Shown here piece by piece: positions 1 to 8,330 of a stretch of DNA of 45,924 bases. Source of the stretch: Minwuia thermotolerans. GTDB taxonomy: Bacteria; Pseudomonadota; Alphaproteobacteria; Minwuiales; Minwuiaceae. Each line of letters opens with the position of its first letter. The stretch's first letter is position 1. Both the position numbers and the translations under genes were made by a program. Location of the stretch: contig BQJF01000029.1 in assembly GCA_021604565.1 (NCBI GenBank), positions 1 through 45,924 of the forward strand. Reading direction: 5' to 3'. Below the pieces are notes generated by a model. That model was not told the DNA's origin and searched no databases. It was given only the letters and a program-made list of their open reading frames with translations.

Positions 1-375
1 CGGCTGGCACAGGCCATTCGCGAGTTCTGTCACGTCGTCATGGACCACCAGGCCAACATCGCGGTCTACTTCCGGGAGGACAAGTACATCCCGGCGGCGG
101 CAAGCAACCGCATCGACGAGATGCGGGCCGAATTCGACGAGAAGCTCGCGGCCGTGCTGCAGGAAGGTATGGAACAGGGCATCTTCAGGGTCGACGACGT
201 CCGCCTCGCCACCCTGGCGGTCGGGGGCATGATCTCCTGGATGTTCACCTGGTACCGCGCGGGCGGGCGGCTCAGCGATGAGCACATCGCCGACCAGATG
301 ATCGAACTCGTCATGCGGACAGTGGGTTACAACTCCCCGAAGGACGCAGGACAGTTGCCGGACGCGGCAGGCTAG
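1..375 (+). CDS. TetR-family transcriptional regulator, C-terminal part (5' truncated by window edge)
   Basis: The reading frame is open from base 1 and ends at the TAG at 373-375, so the N-terminal helix-turn-helix half lies outside the window. The visible part, about 124 residues, is helical. It has the pattern of a TetR ligand-binding C-terminal domain: an acidic helix around 'MRAEFDEKLAAVL', then 'GIFRVDD', 'LATLAVGGMISWMFTWYR' and a terminal 'DQMIELVMRTV' helix. This pattern is common in TetR proteins controlling acyl-CoA and fatty-acid genes. The acyl-CoA synthetase starts 35 bp downstream on the same strand, so it is a plausible target or operon partner (inference). The internal ATG at 40 is not the true start. 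The family call is fairly safe; the ligand is unknown. Confidence 0.75.
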   Translation, partial: RLAQAIREFCHVVMDHQANIAVYFREDKYIPAAASNRIDEMRAEFDEKLAAVLQEGMEQGIFRVDDVRLATLAVGGMISWMFTWYRAGGRLSDEHIADQMIELVMRTVGYNSPKDAGQLPDAAG

Positions 376-410
376 ACTGGCGGAAGTCAATACTCGGGGG
401 AGGAAACGAC

Positions 411-1925
411 ATGACGGTGCCAGCCTATGACTGGATCGCCCATCACGCCGGCTATCAGCCCGATGCCCGCGCAATCATCGACCTGCATTCATCGCGGCGG
501 TTCAGCTATAGCCAGATGAACGAACGGGTCGACCGGTGTGCGTTGTTCCTGACAAATGAATGCGAGGTCGGGCGCGGCGACCGGGTGGCGATGCTGGCGC
601 ACAATTCATCTGACCACTACGAGGTCGAGTTCGCCTGCCGGCGGATCGGTGCGATCTTCCTGCCGCTGAACTGGCGGCTCGCCGTTCCGGAACTGGAATT
701 CATCGTCGGCGACGCCGACCCGCGTGCGCTGATCGTTGGCGCGGAGTTCATGGACGCCGGTCAGGCCATCGCACGAACCTGCAGCACACCTCACCTGATC
801 GGCTGCGACGATGGTGCGGACAGCGACTACGAACAGGGACTGGCACGGTCCAACGGACAATGCCCCATCGCTGACGTGACCCACGATGACACCTGGGCGC
901 TGGTCTATACCTCGGGCACCACAGGCCGGCCGAAGGGTGCGCGCGTGACCCACGGGCAGGCATTCTACAATGCCGTCAATTCCGCGATGAAGTGCGAACT
1001 GACCCGGCATTCAGTCAATCTCGCCTTCCTGCCGATCTTTCACATCGGCGGCCTGCAGCTCTTCGCCAACGGCATCTTCCACATTGGCGGCGCGAACATC
1101 GTCATGCGGACCTTCGACCCGCTGCATTTCCTGAACCTGCTTTCCGACCCGGATCTGGCGATCAGCCATGGCTTCGGTGTCCCGACGAATTTCCTGTTCG
1201 CCAGCCAGTTGCCGGAATTCAAGACCGCCGACCTCTCCCGCCTCGTTACCATCGGGGTCGGAGGCGCAGCCTGTCCCCGTGCGCTGCTGGAGACCTATGC
1301 GGAACGCGGGATCATGTTGCAGAACGGCTGGGGCATGACGGAGACCTGCACCCTGGGCACCCTGCTGTCGAAGGAACGTGCGCTCGACAAGATCGGTTCT
1401 GCCGGACAGGCAGCCATGCATACCTCCATCCGCATCGTCGGACCGGACGGCCAGGATGTCGCGACCGGGGACACCGGCGAGCTCTGGATCAAGGGGCCGA
1501 CCATCACGCCCGGATACTGGAACCGACCCGATGCAAATCGCGATTCCTTCACCGATGGCTGGTTCCATACCGGCGATGCCGCCTGCATGGATGACGAGGG
1601 GTTCGTTTCCATCGTCGATCGCTACAAGGACATGTTCATCTCCGGCGGGGAGAACGTCTATCCGGCGGAGGTGGAGAATGTGCTCTATCAGCTCGACGGC
1701 ATCGCCGAGACCGCCGTCATCGGAGTCCCGGACGACCGCTGGGGCGAGGTGGGACGGGCCTTCGTGGTGAAGAAGACCGGTTCCAACCTGACCGAGGATG
1801 CGATCACGACGCATTGCCAGGACAACCTGGCCCGCTTCAAGGTGCCGAAGTCCGTGCGATTCATGGACGAACTGCCCCACAATGCGACCGGCAAGGTGAC
1901 GAAGCACGAACTGCCGCGCGACTGA
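411..1925 (+). CDS. AMP-dependent acyl-CoA synthetase / ligase (FadD-like)
   Basis: A 504-residue member of the ANL superfamily, which activates a carboxylic acid with ATP to an acyl-adenylate and transfers it to CoA. All core motifs are visible. The P-loop 'YTSGTTGRPKG' is near residues 166-176, 'GWGMTET' at 306-312, 'GWFHTGD' at 383-389, and the hinge 'DRYKDMFISGGENVYPAEVE' at 403-422. The C-terminal catalytic lysine is in 'ATGK' near 495. The length is normal for medium or long-chain acyl-CoA or aryl-acid CoA ligases. The start has a good Shine-Dalgarno sequence (GGGGGAGGAAACGAC before ATG). It follows a TetR-family gene and precedes a CoxE-like gene by 24 bp. There is no signal peptide, so it is cytoplasmic. 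The substrate cannot be read from sequence. Confidence 0.9.
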   Translation: MTVPAYDWIAHHAGYQPDARAIIDLHSSRRFSYSQMNERVDRCALFLTNECEVGRGDRVAMLAHNSSDHYEVEFACRRIGAIFLPLNWRLAVPELEFIVGDADPRALIVGAEFMDAGQAIARTCSTPHLIGCDDGADSDYEQGLARSNGQCPIADVTHDDTWALVYTSGTTGRPKGARVTHGQAFYNAVNSAMKCELTRHSVNLAFLPIFHIGGLQLFANGIFHIGGANIVMRTFDPLHFLNLLSDPDLAISHGFGVPTNFLFASQLPEFKTADLSRLVTIGVGGAACPRALLETYAERGIMLQNGWGMTETCTLGTLLSKERALDKIGSAGQAAMHTSIRIVGPDGQDVATGDTGELWIKGPTITPGYWNRPDANRDSFTDGWFHTGDAACMDDEGFVSIVDRYKDMFISGGENVYPAEVENVLYQLDGIAETAVIGVPDDRWGEVGRAFVVKKTGSNLTEDAITTHCQDNLARFKVPKSVRFMDELPHNATGKVTKHELPRD

Positions 1926-1949
1926 TTTCCGGAAAGCCGAGGTCCAACA

Positions 1950-3437
1950 ATGATCACGCCCATGCTGGCCGACTTCCTGAAGGCGCTGCGGGAAGCCGAC
2001 TTGAAGATCTCGCCTGCCGAAACGCTGGAGGCGCACAAGGCCATTGATCTGGTGGGCTTCGGCGACCGGGAACTGCTGAAGGACAGCCTGGCCATCACCC
2101 TGGCCAAGTCGGAACTGGAGAAGGAATCCTTCGACGATTGTTTCGACCGGTTCTTCGCCATCCAGGACTTCGATGAGGAGACCCGCGTATCGAACGATGA
2201 CGACCCTGACGGTGCGGACGGAGAGGATGCAGGCGAGTCCGACAATTCCCCCGGCGGCGACGGCATGCAGGGCGGCGAAGGGGGTGAAGGCGGTCAGGGC
2301 GAAGGCGGCGGTGGTGGCGCGGGCGGTGCCCCGACCTCGGCGGAACCCTCCGGTGACCTGACAAGCCTGTCCGAACTGTCCCGCATGCTGCTGGAGAATG
2401 ACCGGGCCGGACTGGAAACCCGTCTGGCGGAGGCGGCGGAGGAATCGGGTGTGCGCGAGATCGTGCTGTTCACGCAGATCGGCCTGTTCACCCGGCGCAT
2501 CGCCGAGGGGATGGGGCTGGAGGAACTGGACGACGACCTGGCCGACCTGCGTGATGCCGGTCTGGCAGGCGATCAGGCGGCGGAGGGTCTGGGTCAGCGC
2601 CTGAACCAGGCGCGGGGCCGGATGATGGAGCGGTTGCGCGACTATGTGGAGAAGCAGCTTGCGCTGCAGGCCGCAGGGCAGAGCCGCCGCATCCGGGAGG
2701 AAATGCTGCAGAAGATGCGGCTGACCAATGTGGAACGGCGCGACTTCGTGCAGATGCAGGAACTGGTGCGCAAGATGGCGAAGAAGCTGGTGGTGCAGCA
2801 TTCCCGCCGACGCAAGAAATCCAACCGGGGACAACTGGATGTGCGCCGGACCCTGCGCCACAACCAGGCCTATGACGGACTGATCATGGAACCGAAGTGG
2901 CGGCGGACGAAGATCGACCGGCCTGACGTGCATGTGCTGTGCGACGTGTCCGGGTCGGTGGCCAACGTCTCCCGCTTCCTGCTGATGTTCCTCTATTCGC
3001 TGCAGGAGGTGCTGCCGAAAGTGCGGGCCTATGCCTTTGCCGGGGAACTGCGGGAAGTCACGCGGCTGTTCGAGACACGCGGCATCGAGGAGGCCGTGAC
3101 GACGGTGCTGGAGGACTTTGCCTACATGTCCACGGACTATGGCCGGTCGCTGCTGGACTTCCGCGACATCGCGCTGGCCGACGTGGACTATCGCAGCACG
3201 GTCATCATCCTGGGCGATGCACGTACCAACTATGGTGAGCCGCGCGCAGAGATCGTCCGCACGATCTATGACCGGTCAAAGCGCCTGATCTGGCTGAACC
3301 CGGAGGGGCGGCTGCAGTGGGGCACCGGCGATTCCGAAATGCCACGCTACGCCGCAAGCTGCCACCAGGTGGAGGTCTGCAATTCACTCCGCCACCTGGA
3401 ACGCATCGTTGACCGGGTGCTGCGCGCCGCCATGTAG
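1950..3437 (+). CDS. VWA-domain protein, CoxE-like
   Basis: A 495-residue protein with a C-terminal von Willebrand factor A domain. The metal-ion-dependent adhesion site 'DVSGS' is at about residues 332-336, with 'TDYG' near 395 and 'GDARTNYG' near 423. Residues 84-127 are a low-complexity acidic, Gly-rich linker, followed by a helical middle domain rich in Arg/Lys ('HSRRRKKSNRGQ', about 284-295). This layout matches CoxE and related VWA proteins, which normally work with a MoxR-type AAA+ ATPase to mature metalloenzymes such as CO dehydrogenase (family knowledge). No MoxR gene lies in the window, but a CoxL-like molybdenum enzyme subunit does (42521-44839). The start has GAGG about 9 bases upstream. 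The domain call is firm; the client protein is unknown. Confidence 0.85.
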   Translation: MITPMLADFLKALREADLKISPAETLEAHKAIDLVGFGDRELLKDSLAITLAKSELEKESFDDCFDRFFAIQDFDEETRVSNDDDPDGADGEDAGESDNSPGGDGMQGGEGGEGGQGEGGGGGAGGAPTSAEPSGDLTSLSELSRMLLENDRAGLETRLAEAAEESGVREIVLFTQIGLFTRRIAEGMGLEELDDDLADLRDAGLAGDQAAEGLGQRLNQARGRMMERLRDYVEKQLALQAAGQSRRIREEMLQKMRLTNVERRDFVQMQELVRKMAKKLVVQHSRRRKKSNRGQLDVRRTLRHNQAYDGLIMEPKWRRTKIDRPDVHVLCDVSGSVANVSRFLLMFLYSLQEVLPKVRAYAFAGELREVTRLFETRGIEEAVTTVLEDFAYMSTDYGRSLLDFRDIALADVDYRSTVIILGDARTNYGEPRAEIVRTIYDRSKRLIWLNPEGRLQWGTGDSEMPRYAASCHQVEVCNSLRHLERIVDRVLRAAM

Positions 3438-3452
3438 CGGCGGTGCCGACCC

Positions 3453-4655
3453 TCAGCTACCGCAGGCAAGTGCCTGCGAAATATCCGACTTCAGGTCTTC
3501 CGGATTCTCCAGCCCGACCGACAGGCGCAACATGCCGTCGCTGATGCCGATCATGGCGCGATCTTCCGCCGATATGGCGCGGTGCGTCGTAGTTGTCGGA
3601 TGGGTCACCAGGCTCTTGGAATCGCCCAGATTGTTGGAAATGTCGATGATCTGCAGGCGGTCCATGAAGCGGAACGCGCCCTGCTTGCCGCCGGCGATCT
3701 CCAGCGTGATCAGGGTGCCGCCTCCAGTCATCTGTCGTTCGCGCAGTTCGCGCTGCGGGAAATCGTCCGCGCCGGGCCAGATGACCCGTGAAACACCCGG
3801 CTGTACCGACAGGTGTGCCGCAACCTTCGCCGCGTTCTCGCACATGCGGTCGACCCGGAGTGTCAGCGTCTCCAGCCCCTTCAGCAGCACCCACGCATTG
3901 AACGGACTGAGTGCCGGGCCGGTATGGCGCAGGAACGGCATCAGGGCATTGTCGACGAAATCCCTGCTACCCAGCACGGCACCGCCCAGCACGCGCCCCT
4001 GCCCGTCGATGTGCTTGGTTGCCGAGTAGACGACGATATCGACACCATGGTCCATCGGTCGCTGCAGCACCGGGGTGGCGAAGACATTGTCCACCACCAC
4101 ACGTGCACCGGCCGCATGCGCCAGATCGGATACCGCCCGCAGGTCGATCAGGTCGAGCGTCGGATTGGCCGGCGTTTCGAGGAAGACAACCGCCGCGCCG
4201 GGCTTCAGCGCATCGGCCCATTGGTTGAGGTCCGTCCCCTCCACCAGCACGCTCTCGATCCCGAAACGCGGCAGGATCTGGGTCAGGATGTGATGACAAC
4301 TGCCGAACAGGGCGCGCGAAGCCACCACCCGGTCACCCGTCTTCAACTGCGACATCAGCGCGGCAAAGACAGCAGACATGCCGGAACCGGTGGCAAAGCA
4401 GGCCTCCGCTCCCTCCATCAGCCGCATCCGCTCCTCGAACATCGCGACAGTGGGGTTGCCATAGCGGGAATAGACGAAGCCGTCCTGCTCCCCCTTGAAA
4501 CGCGCCTCCGCGTCCGCCGCCGTCTCGTAGACGAAGCCGGAGTTCAGGAACAGCGCCTCACTCGTTTCCCCGTTGGCCGAGCGATCCAGACCGCCGCGCA
4601 CCAGACGGGTTTCCAGTTCCCATTGCGCCGCCGCATCGGCGACGTCACGTGTCAC
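3453..4655 (-). CDS. metZ: O-succinylhomoserine sulfhydrylase (MetZ), PLP enzyme
   Basis: A 400-residue Cys/Met-metabolism PLP enzyme predicted to make homocysteine from O-succinylhomoserine and sulfide. The PLP lysine lies in 'SATKHIDGQGRVLGG' (about K214). 'YSRYGNPTV' (62-70) and 'ETPANPTLDL' (160-169) are typical of the family. It is the last gene of the sulfur-assimilation operon, and its start overlaps the stop of the rhodanese gene by 4 bp. The placement fits MetZ, since the operon makes the sulfide it would use. Cystathionine gamma-synthase or O-acetylhomoserine sulfhydrylase are alternatives within the superfamily, but the start of the protein ('WELETRLVRGGLDRS') and the context favour MetZ. 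The 3' end converges on the CoxE-like gene with only 15 bp between. Confidence 0.88.
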   Translation of the reverse strand: MTRDVADAAAQWELETRLVRGGLDRSANGETSEALFLNSGFVYETAADAEARFKGEQDGFVYSRYGNPTVAMFEERMRLMEGAEACFATGSGMSAVFAALMSQLKTGDRVVASRALFGSCHHILTQILPRFGIESVLVEGTDLNQWADALKPGAAVVFLETPANPTLDLIDLRAVSDLAHAAGARVVVDNVFATPVLQRPMDHGVDIVVYSATKHIDGQGRVLGGAVLGSRDFVDNALMPFLRHTGPALSPFNAWVLLKGLETLTLRVDRMCENAAKVAAHLSVQPGVSRVIWPGADDFPQRELRERQMTGGGTLITLEIAGGKQGAFRFMDRLQIIDISNNLGDSKSLVTHPTTTTHRAISAEDRAMIGISDGMLRLSVGLENPEDLKSDISQALACGS

Positions 4656-5074
4656 TGCTGCCTCCAGGGCAGGCCCGCATGCTTCCAGCCACCGACATTG
4701 CCGCGGTGACCGTCACCATCGGCATTCCCCTCGAAGCCTTCCAGAATGTTGTAGCAGGCCTGGAAACCGGCTGCGGTCAGGGCCTTTGCGGCAGCCTTCG
4801 AGCGCACACCCGAGCGACAGAGCAGATAGACCGGCTGGTCCTGCGACACGCCCTTCGCCGCGACTGCGGCGGCAAAGCCTTCGTTGATCTTCATCTCGGG
4901 ATAGGCCTGCCATTCGACGAACAGGGGCTCCTTCGACACCGGTGCCAGATCCGGCACGCCGACAAACTGCCATTCCGGCACGGTGCGCACGTCGACCAGA
5001 ACCGCACCCGGTTCATTCTTCAACGCCGCATAGGTGTCTGCCGGGCTGCGATCGCCCGCATATCCTTCAGTCAT
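4652..5074 (-). CDS. Rhodanese-like domain protein
   Basis: A 140-residue single-domain rhodanese. The active-site loop is 'LLCRSGVRSKAAAKAL' with the persulfide-carrying Cys near residue 86, and 'GAVLVDVRTVPEW' marks the start of the domain. Rhodanese domains carry or transfer sulfane sulfur. Between cysH and metZ the protein may deliver or buffer sulfur for the pathway (inference). The gene overlaps metZ by 4 bp and follows cysH by 14 bp. There is no signal peptide, so it is cytoplasmic. The fold is clear; the physiological donor and acceptor are not. Confidence 0.85.
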   Translation of the reverse strand: MTEGYAGDRSPADTYAALKNEPGAVLVDVRTVPEWQFVGVPDLAPVSKEPLFVEWQAYPEMKINEGFAAAVAAKGVSQDQPVYLLCRSGVRSKAAAKALTAAGFQACYNILEGFEGNADGDGHRGNVGGWKHAGLPWRQQ

Positions 5075-5088
5075 ATCCTCGATGCCCC

Positions 5089-5835
5089 TCAGATACCGTC
5101 GCCTGCGACACCTTCATGGATGCCGCATTCTGTCTTGTCCTGCCCCCGCCAGCGCCCGGACCTGGGATCCTCGCCCGGCTTCACCCTGTCGGTGCATGGC
5201 ATACAGCCCACGGAAAGAAAACCGTCTGCCTCCAGCGGGTGACGCGGCAAATTGTGATGCTTGAACCAGTCATCGATCCGGTCTGGCGTGAAACTGGCCA
5301 GCGGATTGAACTTCACGCGCCCGCCGACAGCCTCCACCGCAGGCAGGTAGCGCCGGGTCTCCGCCTGATAGGCCTTGCGGCCCGTGATCCAGGCGTCGAA
5401 GCCGTTCAGGGCGCGCTCCAGCGGTTCCACCTTGCGGATGTGACAGCACAGGTTCGTGTCGCGGTTGAACAGCATCTGGTCCGCGTCGAGCTGCTTCACG
5501 CGACGCGGGTCGGGCGCGACGGTGCGCACGTCCATCAGTCCGAGACGCGAAGCGAGCTGGTCGCGATAGCGCAGGGTCTCACCGAAGAGCCTGCGCGTAT
5601 CGACGAAAGTGACCGTGATCGACGGATCGACCTCCGCCACCATGTGCAGCAGCACCGCTGCCTCGGTCCCGAAGGAGGAGACCAGCGTCAGCCTGTCACC
5701 GAATGCGTCACGCGCCGCGGCGATCAGATCCATCCCCTGCATCTCGCCGCAGGTCTCGTTCAGCTCGAACGCGCGGTTCGAGGAACGGATCAGGCGTTCG
5801 ATATCGGGAAAGGGCTGGCGGGACTGAAGCGACAT
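5089..5835 (-). CDS. cysH: Adenylyl-sulfate / phosphoadenylyl-sulfate reductase (CysH), 4Fe-4S type
   Basis: A 248-residue CysH-family reductase that converts activated sulfate to sulfite using thioredoxin or glutaredoxin. The nucleotide-binding segment 'LVSSFGTEAAVLLHM' (51-65) is present. Two cysteine pairs, 'CC' at 130-131 and 'CMPC' at 211-214, are the ligands of a 4Fe-4S cluster. The catalytic Cys is in the C-terminal 'KTECGIH' (C237). In this family the cysteine pairs mark enzymes that use APS, while classical PAPS reductases lack them, so APS is the likely substrate (established correlation). It lies between the DUF934 gene and the rhodanese. No ATP sulfurylase (cysDN or sat) is in the window. 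Confidence 0.92.
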   Translation of the reverse strand: MSLQSRQPFPDIERLIRSSNRAFELNETCGEMQGMDLIAAARDAFGDRLTLVSSFGTEAAVLLHMVAEVDPSITVTFVDTRRLFGETLRYRDQLASRLGLMDVRTVAPDPRRVKQLDADQMLFNRDTNLCCHIRKVEPLERALNGFDAWITGRKAYQAETRRYLPAVEAVGGRVKFNPLASFTPDRIDDWFKHHNLPRHPLEADGFLSVGCMPCTDRVKPGEDPRSGRWRGQDKTECGIHEGVAGDGI

Positions 5836-5847
5836 GTCAGCGGTTCC

Positions 5848-6357
5848 TCAGGAAGCGATGGCCGAAGCTGCCACCAGATGGCGGCGGCGATAGGCCGGAA
5901 TGCGGTCGTCGGCAGCGGGCTGATAGACGGCAGAGAACCGCCGCGCATTGCGCAGCCAGCTTTCGACATTGGTGTCGTCCGGCACTTCCACCGCATCGAC
6001 GCCGCAGCGCAGCAGGTACAGGTACTGATCGGCGATCACCGGCCCGCGGGCGCGGATCTCCCCATCGAAGCCGAAGCGCTCGCGGATCAGGCGCGCCTGG
6101 GAGAAGGCCCGGCCATCCACCATGGACGGGAACGTCAGCACGATGGCCGCGATGCGGTCATAGTCGTCCGCCAGCAGATCCAGGTCAGCGTCGTTCGGCA
6201 GGATGACCCCCACCGCACTCTTGCCGCGCAGGGTATCGCGCTCCGCCAGCCAGAGCTCCAGCGGGACAAGCACGCCACCGGGTTTCAGGGCATCGGTCAG
6301 GTTGTCGACGGTGGTCCAGCGGTCCTGGATCAGTCGCCCGTTCTTAAGCAGTGCCAT
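5848..6357 (-). CDS. DUF934 family protein, sulfite-reduction accessory
   Basis: A 169-residue protein of the DUF934 family. Family members are almost always encoded beside sulfite or nitrite reductase and CysH in proteobacteria and are annotated as probable oxidoreductases for sulfite reduction. Visible marks are 'GGVLVPLELWLAERD' and the central 'RIAAIVLTFPSMVDGRAFSQARLIRERFGF' region (broken here only by family-typical residues). It has no Cys cluster, so it is not itself a ferredoxin. The start overlaps the cysI stop by 14 bp, indicating translational coupling. Its biochemical role is not established; electron delivery or assembly for CysI is an inference from context. Confidence 0.85.
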   Translation of the reverse strand: MALLKNGRLIQDRWTTVDNLTDALKPGGVLVPLELWLAERDTLRGKSAVGVILPNDADLDLLADDYDRIAAIVLTFPSMVDGRAFSQARLIRERFGFDGEIRARGPVIADQYLYLLRCGVDAVEVPDDTNVESWLRNARRFSAVYQPAADDRIPAYRRRHLVAASAIAS

Positions 6358-7999
6358 AGAGAGCCTCCTTGAAAGGGGTCTGGCCGAGGCGGTTCAGGGT
6401 GCCGATGAAGCTCTCATCGTCCTGACGCACCGACAGATAGGTTTCGATGATGGTTTCGATGGCATCGACAATCGCGTCGGAGGCAAAGCCCGGACCGATG
6501 ATCTTGCCGATCGACGCATTCTCGTCGGCCTGACCGCCAAGGGTGACCTGGTAGAATTCCTCACCCTTCTTGTCGACGCCGAGGATGCCGATGTTGCCGA
6601 CGTGGTGATGCCCGCAGGCATTGATGCAGCCGGAGATGTTCAGGCTGACCGAGCCGATGTCATGCAGCCGTTCCAGGTCGGCGAACCGCTCCGAGATCTG
6701 CTGCGCGATGGGGATCGAGCGCGCTGTTGCGAGGCTGCAGTAATCCATGCCGGGGCAGGCGATGATGTCGCCCAGCGTACCGATGTTCGGGGCATCCAGT
6801 TCCACCGAACCCAGAGCCAGCCAGAGGTCGTAGAGGTCATCCTGACGGACATGCGGCAGCACCAGGTTCTGCTCGTGCGCCACCCGCAACTCACCGAACG
6901 ACCAGCGGTCGGCATAGTCGGCGACGGCATCCATCTGCTCCGCCGTCGCGTCACCCGGAATGCCACCGGCGGGCTTCAGGGAGATGTTGGCGATGGCGTA
7001 TCCCGCCACCTTGTGGCGGCGGACGTTGCTGGCCACCCAGCGGGCAAAGCCGCGATCCTCGAACTTGCGCGCCTCGAAGGCGGTGGAGGCCGTATCCAGT
7101 ACCTCGAATGCAGGCGGCGTGAAGGCTTCGCGGATACGACTGATTTCCTGCTCCGGCAGTGCCAGAGCACCGTCACGGATATCCGCCCACTCCGCCTCGA
7201 CCGCGTCGCGATAGGCGTCGGCCCCGATCTCGTGCACCAGGATCTTGATGCGCGCCTTGTACTTGTTGTCGCGCCGACCGAAGCGATTGTAGACCCGCAG
7301 CATGGCCTCCAGATAGCTCAGCAGATCGGCGGCCGGCAGGAAATCGCGGATCTTCTTCGCGATCATCGGCGTGCGGCCCAGGCCGCCCCCGGCCCAGATC
7401 TCGAAACCGACCTCCCCGTCAGCGCCCTGCACCAGCACGATGCCGATGTCATGCACCTTGATCGCGGCGCGGTCGCTGACGGCACCGGTCACCGCGATCT
7501 TGAACTTGCGCGGCAGGAAGGTGAATTCCGGGTGGAACGTGGACCACTGGCGGATGATCTCGCACCAGATGCGCGGATCCTCCAGCTCATCAGCCGCCGC
7601 CCCGGCAAACTGGTCGGCGGTGGTGTTGCGGATGCAGTTGCCGGAGGTCTGGATGGCATGCATCTCGACCTCGGCCAGTTCGGCCAGAATGTCCGGCGTC
7701 TCTTCCAGCTTCGGCCAGTTGAACTGGATATTCTGGCGGGTGGTGAAATGGCCGTAGCCGCGATCATAGACGCGCGCAATCCGCGCCAGCTTCCGCATCT
7801 GGGTGCTGGACAGGACACCATAGGGCACCGCGACACGCAGCATGTAGGCGTGCAACTGCAGGTAAAGGCCGTTCATCAGCCGGAGCGGCCGGAACTGCTC
7901 TTCCGTCAGCTCGCCGGAAATGCGGCGGCTGACCTGGTCCCGGAATTCCTCGACCCGTTCATTCACCAGGCCACGATCAAGCTCGTCATAGACATACAT
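6344..7999 (-). CDS. cysI: Siroheme 4Fe-4S nitrite/sulfite reductase (CysI-like)
   Basis: A 551-residue siroheme reductase that takes sulfite to sulfide with six electrons. It has two ferredoxin-like half-domains and two siroheme/4Fe-4S halves. The cluster ligands are visible as 'CPGMDYC' (C415, C421) and 'CINAC' (C458, C462). The substrate and siroheme-binding stretch 'GYGHFTTRQNIQFNW' is near 81-95 and 'TSGNCIRNTT' near 118-127. The family includes ferredoxin-nitrite reductases, but the neighbours (cysG, cysH, DUF934, metZ) point to sulfite. No flavoprotein subunit (CysJ) is encoded nearby, so electrons probably come from a ferredoxin (inference). It follows the DUF2849 gene with a 24 bp gap. 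Confidence 0.9.
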   Translation of the reverse strand: MYVYDELDRGLVNERVEEFRDQVSRRISGELTEEQFRPLRLMNGLYLQLHAYMLRVAVPYGVLSSTQMRKLARIARVYDRGYGHFTTRQNIQFNWPKLEETPDILAELAEVEMHAIQTSGNCIRNTTADQFAGAAADELEDPRIWCEIIRQWSTFHPEFTFLPRKFKIAVTGAVSDRAAIKVHDIGIVLVQGADGEVGFEIWAGGGLGRTPMIAKKIRDFLPAADLLSYLEAMLRVYNRFGRRDNKYKARIKILVHEIGADAYRDAVEAEWADIRDGALALPEQEISRIREAFTPPAFEVLDTASTAFEARKFEDRGFARWVASNVRRHKVAGYAIANISLKPAGGIPGDATAEQMDAVADYADRWSFGELRVAHEQNLVLPHVRQDDLYDLWLALGSVELDAPNIGTLGDIIACPGMDYCSLATARSIPIAQQISERFADLERLHDIGSVSLNISGCINACGHHHVGNIGILGVDKKGEEFYQVTLGGQADENASIGKIIGPGFASDAIVDAIETIIETYLSVRQDDESFIGTLNRLGQTPFKEALYGTA

Positions 8000-8023
8000 G
8001 TCTGATTCTCCCGCTTGCTGCGC

Positions 8024-8311
8024 TCAGGCAGCCTGATATCCAAGGTCGGTGCGCACGGACGGTCCGCGCGTCCGCAGGGCCTCGCGATATTTCACCGGGT
8101 GGAGGCTGCCATCCGGCTGCTGTTCCACCGTGATCTCGTAAGGACCGACCACGAGGCCCGCGTCGGCCTCCGCGCGCGCCAGCAGCGCCGCCGTCGCATC
8201 CTTGCTCTCCGACACGGCGGCTTCGTCGATCCGTGCCGACCAGCCGTCCGCCGTCAGAAAGATCACCAGACCGTCGCCAAGACGGTTCGCCGTGATGATT
8301 TCGAGTGCCAT
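8024..8311 (-). CDS. DUF2849 family protein, sulfur-operon component
   Basis: A 95-residue protein starting 'MALEIITANRLGDGLVIFL'. The frame is open further upstream to 8383, but the ATG at 8311 has a GGAG 8 bases before it and gives the usual family length, so that start is preferred. The DUF2849 family is typically encoded between cysG and cysI in alphaproteobacteria and is annotated only by context. The protein is small, without cysteines or membrane segments. A role in siroheme transfer or sulfite reductase function is possible but not shown by the sequence. Confidence 0.8.
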   Translation of the reverse strand: MALEIITANRLGDGLVIFLTADGWSARIDEAAVSESKDATAALLARAEADAGLVVGPYEITVEQQPDGSLHPVKYREALRTRGPSVRTDLGYQAA

Positions 8312-8330
8312 TGCGTGAATCTCCAGAGTC

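Noticed and set aside
1011-2933. A 640-codon minus-strand open frame opposite the acyl-CoA synthetase and VWA genes
   Set aside because: It crosses two real genes, has no motif and shows shadow composition.
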